From positions 287,279 through 351,278 of the forward strand of contig NZ_MWQI01000003.1 of NCBI RefSeq assembly GCF_002210345.1: a stretch of DNA of 64,000 bases, read 5' to 3'. Source of the DNA: Fibrobacter sp. UWB4. Lineage in GTDB: Bacteria > Fibrobacterota > Fibrobacteria > Fibrobacterales > Fibrobacteraceae. This document shows, in pieces, positions 17,172-23,399 of the stretch. The position numbers were made by a program, and so were the translations under genes. Numbering within the stretch: the first letter of the stretch is position 1; each line of letters opens with the position of its first letter. Under the pieces are notes generated by a model that had not been told where the DNA came from, searched no databases, and saw only the letters and a program-made list of their open reading frames with translations.

Positions 17172-17332
17172 AAGTCTTTGTAGATACAAATGTTATTCTT
17201 GATTTTCTATTTGATCGAGATTCTACCCAAGCGACAAGTACACTATTTGAAAAAATTGAAAATAGAAACTTAGACGCCTACAACAGCATAGGAACCTCCA
17301 CCGCCATTGTAAATGACATCTACCGAAGATAA
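17168..17332 (+). pseudogene. Truncated PIN-domain toxin gene
   Basis: 54 codons from an ATG that overlaps the antitoxin stop: MKVFVDTNVILDFLFDRDST, then ...NLDAYNSIGTSTAIVNDIYRR and TAA. The start has the PIN signature with its first catalytic Asp (VDTN). The family continues for another ~80 residues with the other acidic residues, which are not found downstream. The protein is therefore expected to be inactive, and the antitoxin has outlived its toxin. Confidence 0.7.
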
Positions 17333-17391
17333 ATGGTCTTGAGGGGAAGTAACGTCTTCTGGATTCATATATGACATAAAAAAATTCTACT

Positions 17392-17423
17392 TAAAAAGAA
17401 AAAGCCCACCCTGATGGGTGGGC
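17392..17423 (-). terminator. Terminator of pilin cassette C2
   Basis: GCCCACCC-TGAT-GGGTGGGC stem at 17404-17423 with, on the minus strand, a following TTTTTCTTTTT. Confidence 0.85.
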
Positions 17424-17442
17424 CGTGAACTTCTAAATAAAA

Positions 17443-17848
17443 TTAGTCGTCGTAACCCTTAGAAGAGAGGGCATCGAAGGTCGGAGTAAGTGGCTTGCAG
17501 TTTGTAGAGACTTCAGCCTTGTAAAGCAAGCTATTTCCGTTGCTAGCAGCTTTTGCGGAAACTTTCCAGTTTGCAGCAGCTGCAGTTGTTGCAGTCTGAA
17601 TAGCGCATTCGTTCAAAGCAGCAACATTAACAGCACCCCAAACGGCTTCTTCTGCAAAAGCGTCGTCTCCACTAAGAGCCTTACCTTCAGCATCAGCAAT
17701 TGCAGGAGAAGTACCTGCATAATACTTGAAGTTTGTGGTTTCACCAATATCGCCAGCGGACTTTGCACCCGGAGCGACGTAACCGATTAACTTCCAAGAG
17801 CCGACCTTGTTCGCTTCAGATGCATAAGCATCCTGCAACTTCACGTAG
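17443..17848 (-). pseudogene. Silent pilin cassette C2 (variable and C-terminal part only)
   Basis: Read from 17848 leftwards it encodes YVKLQDAYASEANKVGSWKL through LNEC...STNCKPLTPTFDALSSKGYDD. Like C1 it lacks the prepilin leader and helix, and its homology to P1 begins at the same nucleotide of the same 21-nt block (17828-17848). Between the conserved ends it differs almost completely from P1, C1 and P2. Upstream it abuts the 3' end of hipA after 60 bp, with no pilin promoter. A strong terminator lies at 17392. The opposite orientation to C1 is compatible with donor function by gene conversion. Confidence 0.75.
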
Positions 17849-17908
17849 TATCCGTCTAATACCTTACCATTTCTTAGTACAGTTCTCGAAATACAAACAG
17901 CGTTTCTC

Positions 17909-19138
17909 TTATATCCTCAAAATATTTTTCTCTATGAGTTCAATAGTAGCTGAGTGAGCTTTTAACGAAGGATCTTCTTTAATCATATTGAACGCATCAC
18001 TCAGCTTGGCTATAATTTCATCGTAACAGCTCAAAATAGTTTTGGGTTTTAACGCAAGTTGGCTTGCCAATAGTTCCAGATCTTCACGGTTTATTTTTTT
18101 GAATTCGTAATGTTTTCCGAATTTCATAGAAACTTTACGGGTAAGATTTGGATAAATGATCGTGCTAACGGTATCGTATATCGGAGCTAGTTGAACCTTC
18201 TTATCGCGAAATACCAAGGAATAGTTTTTCCCATGTGCATCGCAGTTGCCAATTACGAGATTGAAAATCGCATACTGAATGAACTTTCGTGTTTCCGTAA
18301 TCGGAATGGTCGTATTATTTTTTACAAGGTTATAAATATCAACTAGGCTTGGGCCTCCGTCATTTTGATATTTTCGATCGCTCAATATACCCAAAGCTTG
18401 ACACGCGTCTTCCTGATGAATTCTTGAAATAGAATTTTTTTCGTGAACACGGTCGTAACGCTCAATTAAAAGAAACTCGGTTCCGTACATCTGCTTGAGT
18501 TCTGTTTTAGATGTCGGCAGTCCACAATTTTCAGCAAGCTTGGAACATATATACTCGTTCGCCGAAAGATTTGACAACTCACCAATCCCGGTTGGCTTTA
18601 CAATGTGCGTTGACGGCGCACCATTTTTGGGCAAGTAAAACTTGCCATCCATATATGTCAACGGAAGTTTTTCTTGCGCACCGGCAAGCGATAAACGGAG
18701 TTTATCCTTCGCTTTCAACAAAGGGCGTGTATTTATATTCTGAATATACTCTGCTAATTTTTTCTCAGCTAACAGATCATAGTTGTCTGGAGAAAATTCA
18801 TAGGTATTTTTTATTTTGTTCGACTCGTGTTCCGGTAAAATCGAAATCAATCCAGCGCATTCACCGCCGAGTTCCTTTAACAGTTTGAATGTACTTGTTT
18901 CTGATATGTGCAGGTATTCAGAAATCCTTTTTTTTACGTCTCCTTCAGGCAACAGCCCCTCAAAGAACGGAAGACATTCCTTCTGAGAAAATTCGGTTTT
19001 GTCAAGCGGGAGCGAAAGCGACAAGGGAATTTTTCCTGCGTTTATGTATGCGTCGTCATACGAAAAAACGACACCCTTTTCTGCGGTGGATGACAGATAT
19101 CCAGCCAGACGGTCACCCAAGTATACAGATAGTTTCAC
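17909..19138 (-). CDS. hipA: HipA family serine/threonine kinase toxin
   Basis: A 409-residue protein. The N-terminal Couple_hipA-like domain (~1-100: VYLGDRLAGYLSST...LSLPLDKTEFS...FFEGLLPEGD) is followed by the HipA kinase core. A Gly-rich loop LSLAGAQEKLPL lies near 150, FLLIERYDR near 230, HQEDACQALG near 245, the catalytic loop NLVIGNCDAHGKNYSL near 300, and the metal-binding LAPIYDTVST near 325. All expected catalytic residues are present, so it looks active. In E. coli, HipA phosphorylates glutamyl-tRNA synthetase and induces persistence. It overlaps the hipB-like gene by four bases; three operator palindromes lie upstream of that gene. Confidence 0.92.
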   Translation of the reverse strand: MKLSVYLGDRLAGYLSSTAEKGVVFSYDDAYINAGKIPLSLSLPLDKTEFSQKECLPFFEGLLPEGDVKKRISEYLHISETSTFKLLKELGGECAGLISILPEHESNKIKNTYEFSPDNYDLLAEKKLAEYIQNINTRPLLKAKDKLRLSLAGAQEKLPLTYMDGKFYLPKNGAPSTHIVKPTGIGELSNLSANEYICSKLAENCGLPTSKTELKQMYGTEFLLIERYDRVHEKNSISRIHQEDACQALGILSDRKYQNDGGPSLVDIYNLVKNNTTIPITETRKFIQYAIFNLVIGNCDAHGKNYSLVFRDKKVQLAPIYDTVSTIIYPNLTRKVSMKFGKHYEFKKINREDLELLASQLALKPKTILSCYDEIIAKLSDAFNMIKEDPSLKAHSATIELIEKNILRI

Positions 19139-19356
19139 TTTTCAGCCTCATTTTCAGAAATATGCAATTTCAAACCAAGCATTTTCATCACCTGAAGAAC
19201 TTTTCCCAAGTGAAGCGACTCTTTGCCGTTTTCCAAATCCGAGAGGAACCGAATTCCGACACCACAAAAAGCGGCACAGTCCGCTTGAGTGAGGTTCAAA
19301 CTCTTTCTGCGATTACGGATTACATCAGATATATTTTTTATGCTAGCGACATCCAT
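19135..19356 (-). CDS. hipB: HipB-like XRE-type antitoxin/repressor
   Basis: A 73-residue HTH_XRE protein (DVIRNRRKSLNLTQADCAAFCGVGIRFLSDLENGKESLHLGKVLQVMKMLGL). The helix-turn-helix spans residues ~20-50. It is coupled to hipA by an ATGA overlap. The three identical-core palindromes at 19369-19487 directly upstream of its start are the obvious autoregulatory operators. It should neutralise HipA and repress the operon. Confidence 0.9.
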   Translation of the reverse strand: MDVASIKNISDVIRNRRKSLNLTQADCAAFCGVGIRFLSDLENGKESLHLGKVLQVMKMLGLKLHISENEAEK

Positions 19357-19368
19357 ATTTCAAATATA

Positions 19369-19388
19369 ATATTCCCGAACGGGAATAT
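19369..19388. promoter_or_regulatory. HipB operator O1
   Basis: Perfect palindrome ATATTCCCGAACGGGAATAT starting 12 bp upstream of the hipB start codon. Confidence 0.75.
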
Positions 19389-19417
19389 CAACGAAATTTG
19401 GGCTTGAAAATGCAAAA

Positions 19418-19437
19418 ATTTTCCCGAACGGGAATAT
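19418..19437. promoter_or_regulatory. HipB operator O2
   Basis: ATTTTCCCGAACGGGAATAT, one mismatch from O1, with its centre 49 bp further upstream. Confidence 0.75.
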
Positions 19438-19467
19438 CGTCAAAATCGGGGCTTATAAAAGCAGAAA

Positions 19468-19487
19468 ATATTCCCGAACGGGAATAT
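19468..19487. promoter_or_regulatory. HipB operator O3
   Basis: ATATTCCCGAACGGGAATAT, identical to O1 and 50 bp beyond O2. The near 50-bp period places the three sites on the same helical face. Confidence 0.75.
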
Positions 19488-19498
19488 TTTCCTCACAG

Positions 19499-19618
19499 TT
19501 AAACGCCTATAATCAATGCACTATCTGGGTAAATGTCGGGGTTAGGACTTCGCCATCGGCGGGAACTGTAGCTGTGTATTGGAACGATCCTGCGTTGGTT
19601 TCTTTGACAGATTGCGGT
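19499..19618 (+). pseudogene. Pilin cassette C3, upstream part
   Basis: In frame it reads LNAYNQCTIWVNVGVRT...AGTVAVYWNDPALVSLTDCG, matching the pilin segment from the first conserved Cys (LNDC/LNEC) to the second (DC). The VYW stretch resembles AIYWASSDD of pilin P2. It starts right after HipB operator O3 and is cut at 19618 by Rpn-derived sequence. Confidence 0.6.
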
Positions 19619-19628
19619 CAAATATTAA

Positions 19629-19863
19629 TATATTATTGTAGACCTAACCAAGTTTAATAAGCGACGAACTCTTAATCAGGCAGGCGAATATGAAAGATTT
19701 CCTCTACGCATATAGTGACGCTATTGATGAAAGCTTCGAAAAGGGGCGTGATGGCGAGCGTACTGCGACGGCGCTTGATATGCTTGCCGACAACGTGCCT
19801 ATTGAAAAAATCGTGAAGTATTCGCATTTGCCCAAAGAAAAAGTATTGGAACTGCAAAAAAAT
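19629..19863 (+). pseudogene. Rpn gene remnant inserted in pilin cassette C3
   Basis: Bases 19629-19662 equal 14805-14838 of the Rpn gene, and 19659-19744 equal 14972-15057, so 137 bp are deleted at a shared AAGC. From the ATG at 19690 the remnant keeps an ORF (MKDFLYAYSDAIDESFEKGR ... KVLELQKNSRH, to 19875) whose tail differs from the full gene and resembles that of 16589. The final residues run into pilin sequence. Confidence 0.65.
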
Positions 19864-19905
19864 TCTCGGCATTGACTCCGAACTTTACCAACATCGGTGC
19901 AATTA
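19864..19905 (+). pseudogene. Pilin cassette C3, downstream part
   Basis: Reads SALTPNFTNIGAIR, the pilin end motif found in P1 (ALTPNY), C1 (PLTPNF) and P2 (ALTPKF). It resumes the pilin sequence interrupted at 19618. The following ~200 bp hold a 53-codon open frame from 19943 (MDGLILKDSPASS...) that I do not recognise. Confidence 0.6.
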
Positions 19906-20117
19906 GAGTGACTGCTTTGTCATCTTATCACAAAGCGCTAATATGGATGGTCTCATTCTGAAAGATAGCCCAGCGAGTTCGACAGCATCCAGTAACGGAA
20001 CAAGTTCTGAGAAAGAGCTTTCCGTCAAGCTCTCACATGCCTCCTTTCAAAATTGCGGAATTGCCAAATTTTTGAGCGAAAAAATCAACAATCCACGACA
20101 ATAGGGCTTCGGTGCTT

Positions 20118-20723
20118 TTAAAGTTCTCCATAAACGGTGTTCCTTACAAATGCTTTGAATCTTGGATTGGCGTAATGTTCCAAATACGAATCCAAAATTT
20201 CTTTTGATAACGTTGAAAAATTAATGTCTTGAAAAACATTAAAGTAAAATGTTTTTTTGTGCTGATAAAAATAGAGCGTGTCAAGGACCGCCTTTTCTGC
20301 AGTTGCGATCCGTACTCCATTTTCAAGAATCTTCGTCCCGAAGAACATGTTCTTTGATATTTTGGCGTACGAGATATTTACATCACCTTTATATTCACTG
20401 GCCTTTGATGTGACGATGCAACTGATTAAAAATGGGCTTTCTGTGCCGATTAACTTATAAAACGCTAAAGCCGAACCGAAAGAAACATATGAATCCGTGC
20501 GAACTTTTGCCGAAAGAATCATAGGATCGAAGTTCTGGGTTACATAAATGCCACGAGAATAGCGCTTTAGCAAATCTGCCTCTTCAAATTGCTTGATTTT
20601 AATCCAAAGCATTTGTTGACTAGATATGTTAAAAAGGGAGCTTAGCTCCGATAGCGAAAATACTCCACCCACTTTCGGGGCGAATTCAAGTAGTTTTTGA
20701 GCATTTTCAAGAGTTTTTTTCAT
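20118..20723 (-). CDS. AbiEi-like antitoxin / transcriptional regulator
   Basis: About 201 residues from the ATG at 20723. The N-terminal winged-helix region (~1-75: LEFAPKVGGVFSLSELSSLF...FEEADLLKRYSRGIYV) is followed by an AbiEi-type domain with LSAKVRTDSYVSFGSALAFYKLIG, ISYAKISKNMFFGTKIL, VRIATAEKAVLDTLYFYQ. AbiEi proteins repress and neutralise the nucleotidyltransferase toxin AbiEii. No AbiEii gene follows; downstream lie only pilin and Rpn fragments, so it is an orphan. An in-frame TTG at 20762 would add 13 residues, but the ATG falls within an inverted repeat that looks like an operator. Confidence 0.7.
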   Translation of the reverse strand: MKKTLENAQKLLEFAPKVGGVFSLSELSSLFNISSQQMLWIKIKQFEEADLLKRYSRGIYVTQNFDPMILSAKVRTDSYVSFGSALAFYKLIGTESPFLISCIVTSKASEYKGDVNISYAKISKNMFFGTKILENGVRIATAEKAVLDTLYFYQHKKTFYFNVFQDINFSTLSKEILDSYLEHYANPRFKAFVRNTVYGEL

Positions 20724-20766
20724 ATTGCTAGAAAATATAATAAAAGTTATACTATCTAGCAATATG
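20721..20766. promoter_or_regulatory. Inverted repeat over the start of the AbiEi-like gene
   Basis: Perfect 11-bp arms CATATTGCTAG (20721-20731) and CTAGCAATATG (20756-20766) separated by 24 bp of AT-rich DNA that probably holds the promoter. AbiEi regulators bind inverted repeats at their own promoter, so this fits an operator. Confidence 0.5.
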
Positions 20767-20792
20767 AAAGTTGATGGATGAAGAATAAAAAA

Positions 20793-20829
20793 ATGTGTTT
20801 ATCGGGATGAAATCGGTCTTTACAATCAG
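20793..20829 (+). pseudogene. Short Rpn gene fragment
   Basis: GTGTTTATCGGGATGAAATC and the following GGTCTTTACAATCAGT match the Rpn gene from about 14724 to 14759 almost exactly. Similarity fades by ~20855. Confidence 0.6.
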
Positions 20830-20928
20830 TTCTGCGTCGGCAAGGTTGACTTCTTTCCCGAAATATTCTATATCATGTAAGGATATGCAAAATTTAATCT
20901 ACACTCTTATGAATAGGGAGACTCGCTC

Positions 20929-21075
20929 AAGAAATGCGTAGAGGATATTCGCGAGACTCCGCTATCTGTTCCGTGTGATGATAAATTCACCGAGAATCGT
21001 CTTTCGCAGATGAACATGATAAAAAACGTCCAATGCGAACGAATTCTAGGCTTTGATTCAAAGTGGGAATTTTAA
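20929..21075 (+). pseudogene. Unrecognised gene remnant
   Basis: An open frame without a start codon reading KKCVEDIRETPLSVPCDDKF...QCERILGFDSKWEF then TAA. An in-frame TAG lies twelve bases upstream. Composition looks coding, but I do not recognise the family. Confidence 0.3.
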
Positions 21076-21092
21076 AGTTTTATCGCACAAAT

Positions 21093-21185
21093 TTATTTTG
21101 CCATTTCTTTCTTGTACATTTCCGCAATGTACGATGGACCGTAGCTCCAATACTTTTGCTTTTCATCGTAAAGTAAACTTGCCGT
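21093..21185 (-). pseudogene. Unrecognised gene remnant (C-terminal end)
   Basis: On the minus strand the frame reads RTASLLYDEKQKYWSYGPSY IAEMYKKEMAK then TAA. It looks like a true protein end, cut off upstream where the P2 pilin locus begins. Confidence 0.3.
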
Positions 21186-21197
21186 ACGGGATTTAAA

Positions 21198-21689
21198 TTA
21201 CTCCATCCCGCCTGCGGATGTGATGGCTGTGGCGGTTGTGCTTAAGTTGCTGAATTTGGGGGTTAACGCTCCGCTGCAGTTTGCCACGTCGTCGGATGAT
21301 GCCCAGTAAATGGCGTGGTTGTTTGTCTCTAGCTTGTAGTTGACAAACCATATTCTGCCTTTGGGGCATTCGTTCAAATTTACGATGGATTCTGCGGACC
21401 AGTTGTATGTGCTTTCGGAGGCGTCGTATTCGAAAACGGATGTCCTTGCCTTGCCTGTGGAGTTTCCGGCGGGGGATTTATACCCGATGGCTTGCCAGCT
21501 GCCGCCTTTGTGATGCTCGAAAGAATAGATGTCCTGTAGCTTTATGTAGGTGCCTGCGGCGAGGCTGATTTCTGCTGCTTTGGACTTGTCGATCATGCCG
21601 AAAAGTTTCGGGACCGCAACCGCCGCGAGGACGCCCATGATGACGAGGGCGACCATCAATTCAATAATGGAAAATCCTTGCTTTTCCAT
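21198..21689 (-). CDS. Type IV pilin (P2, complete)
   Basis: A 163-residue prepilin with leader MEKQG|FSIIELMVALVIMGVLAAVAVPKLFGM, close to P1 through residue ~50 (AAGTYIKLQDIY), then divergent. It keeps the cysteine pair (LNEC...VANC) and the end motif ALTPKF. The ATG follows GGAG at good spacing. DNA in the YIKLQD region is not identical to the 21-nt block shared by P1, C1 and C2, so P2 may lie outside that exchange group. It is divergent from the sulfatase-like gene at 21821, and the two share a 131-bp AT-rich promoter region. Confidence 0.9.
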   Translation of the reverse strand: MEKQGFSIIELMVALVIMGVLAAVAVPKLFGMIDKSKAAEISLAAGTYIKLQDIYSFEHHKGGSWQAIGYKSPAGNSTGKARTSVFEYDASESTYNWSAESIVNLNECPKGRIWFVNYKLETNNHAIYWASSDDVANCSGALTPKFSNLSTTATAITSAGGME

Positions 21690-21820
21690 AGTACTCCATA
21701 ATGATGTTTCTGTTTAAAAAATAAGATATTTTGGAGCAAGAAATACAGATTGAATAAAAAATTTTCATATTTCATCGGCTTTGTTTTATGTAGTTTATTT
21801 TATCATGTGGAGCGGGTGAT

Positions 21821-23266
21821 ATGTTGCGGAGAAAATTAAACATTCTGTATTTTGTCTTGCCTGCGCTTGTGGCTGCGTTTTTTGCGTATGTGGCGTGCAG
21901 GGTTTATGATTCTCCGCAGTTGCATGGGATTTTGTCGGCAGATGTCCTGTTTTTGATGGTCCTCTTGCTTTTGCCGCGTTTTAATTTTTCTTATAAGCTG
22001 GCTTTTTTGGCGCCTGCCGCTGTGTGGGCCGCTGTTGATCATTCGGCTTGCTCCTATGCGACTTTGATTTTTTATGCGCTGATGATTCTTGTTGCGTCCG
22101 TGGTTCCTCGGCGGTGCCGGTTCTTGCTCCCGGTGTATGCGCTGTTTGCGCTTTTGTTTGTTCTGGCCGATGCTGAAAATTTCTTTTACTCTTCGGTGCT
22201 TTTGACGCTCCCGGATGCATGGGGCCTGGCGAAATTTTTCTGGTGGGGTGCGCTGCTTTTTATTGTTGTGCCTCCGCTCGTTGTTTCGCTGGAACTTCTT
22301 TTTGCGCGGAAGGTTCTGTGGGGTGCGCGTAGGGTGGAGCTTTCGCATCGGGCGGGCTTTGCCGTTGTTGTCTCTGTGTTGCTTTTAAATGCCGGCCTGA
22401 ATTTTTTGAAGCCGCAGCAGCCGATTCTTGATTTTACGGTATATAAGTGGTTCCATCAGTTTTGCATGCCTGGAGTTTCGCGGCACAATACGATTTTGAA
22501 TGACGATATCAGGAGTGCGTATCCGGTTTGGGAAAAAGAAAAATCTGTTGTCGAAGATTTTTCAAAGCCGACGGTCATGATTCTTGTGGAAAGCTATGGC
22601 GTAAAGAAATCGCTGGACCAGACGAGGGCTTTGCTTTCGCCGTTTGCGTATTCGCATGCCCGCTTCTTGGGGCTTTATCCGCGCAATGCTTCGCATACGC
22701 AGGGGTCGGAATGGGAAGACTTTGGCGCTTTGCGCGGTAAGATTCGAGAGGAGCCTTTGCCCTTGAAATTTAAGGAGCATCATTTGCAGACGTGGTATGT
22801 CCATGGCTACGATAGCGAGTTCTATGCTCGTGGAGAAAACTATTCGAAATTCGGTTTTGACAAGATGCTCTTCAAGGAGCAGTTCGAGGCGCAAGGGCTG
22901 CCGAGCTGCCGAAACGGCTTCGTAGGAATTTGCGATTCGGCGATGATTGTATATATAGATTCTCTCCTCAGCGAACCTACGCCTAAGTTTGTTTATTGGA
23001 CGACGTTGGATGCGCATCCGCTGTATGAATGGTCTGGCATGTTCGAGAAGTCCTATTTCTGCAAGATCTTTTCGCTTTCCGATGTGGACTGCACGTACTT
23101 CACGTTGCAAGAGAATACGTTGCGGATGATTGCTCGGCTTGCTGAAAAGCACCCTGAGTACAGGTTTATCGTTCGCGGCGACCACCGGCCGATGGTGTCC
23201 ATAGAACAGTCGGACTTTGTGCAGTCGTTCTACTTTAGATGGGTTCCGCTTGTTATTCTGAATTGA
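21821..23266 (+). CDS. Sulfatase/LTA-synthase-superfamily membrane protein (paralogue 3)
   Basis: A 481-residue paralogue of 7880 and 11489, with about five N-terminal helices and a periplasmic domain with TVMILVESYGVKK, ASHTQGSEWEDFG (candidate nucleophile Thr), QTWYVHGYDSEFYARG, FVYWTTLDAHPLYEW and FIVRGDHRPMV. It is GC-richer than the other two and closer to local core genes in composition. The start ATG lies in GATATGTTGCGG. It shares its upstream region with the divergent pilin P2. A role in adding a phospho-group to pilin or a surface glycan is inferred from this repeated pairing and from the known pilin phosphoform transferase PptA of Neisseria, which belongs to the same superfamily. 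Confidence 0.82.
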   Translation: MLRRKLNILYFVLPALVAAFFAYVACRVYDSPQLHGILSADVLFLMVLLLLPRFNFSYKLAFLAPAAVWAAVDHSACSYATLIFYALMILVASVVPRRCRFLLPVYALFALLFVLADAENFFYSSVLLTLPDAWGLAKFFWWGALLFIVVPPLVVSLELLFARKVLWGARRVELSHRAGFAVVVSVLLLNAGLNFLKPQQPILDFTVYKWFHQFCMPGVSRHNTILNDDIRSAYPVWEKEKSVVEDFSKPTVMILVESYGVKKSLDQTRALLSPFAYSHARFLGLYPRNASHTQGSEWEDFGALRGKIREEPLPLKFKEHHLQTWYVHGYDSEFYARGENYSKFGFDKMLFKEQFEAQGLPSCRNGFVGICDSAMIVYIDSLLSEPTPKFVYWTTLDAHPLYEWSGMFEKSYFCKIFSLSDVDCTYFTLQENTLRMIARLAEKHPEYRFIVRGDHRPMVSIEQSDFVQSFYFRWVPLVILN

Positions 23267-23292
23267 ACTTGTTCTGTTTTTTACGCACAAAA

Positions 23293-23323
23293 AATAGCGC
23301 TACCTTTGTGAGATAGCGCTATT
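23293..23323 (-). terminator. Terminator downstream of tRNA(CAU)
   Basis: AATAGCGCTA / TAGCGCTATT 10-bp stem; on the minus strand it is followed by TTTTTTG directly after the tRNA 3' end. It can also serve the converging sulfatase-like gene. Confidence 0.75.
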
Positions 23324-23325
23324 AG

Positions 23326-23399
23326 TGGGGCCTCCCGGACTTGAACCGGGAACCAACGGGTTATGAGTCCGACGCTCTAACCGATTGAGCTAAAGCCCC
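23326..23399 (-). tRNA. tRNA with CAU anticodon (elongator Met or Ile2)
   Basis: A 74-nt cloverleaf. Acceptor GGGGCTT pairs with AGGCCCC, D-arm GCTC..GAGC, anticodon loop CTCATAA, T-arm CCCGG-TTCAAGT-CCGGG, discriminator A; CCA is not encoded. The anticodon stem lacks the three G-C pairs of an initiator. I cannot tell tRNA-Met from the lysidine-modified tRNA-Ile by eye. Its first 10 nt (23390-23399) overlap the end of the glgA-like gene on the same strand. Confidence 0.9.

Noticed and set aside
15333..21700. CRISPR array
   Set aside because: The repeats here are homologous gene fragments and operators; no regular repeat-spacer pattern or cas gene is present.
23326..23399. Initiator tRNA-fMet
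   Set aside because: The anticodon stem does not have the three consecutive G-C pairs of initiators, and the first acceptor pair is G-C.
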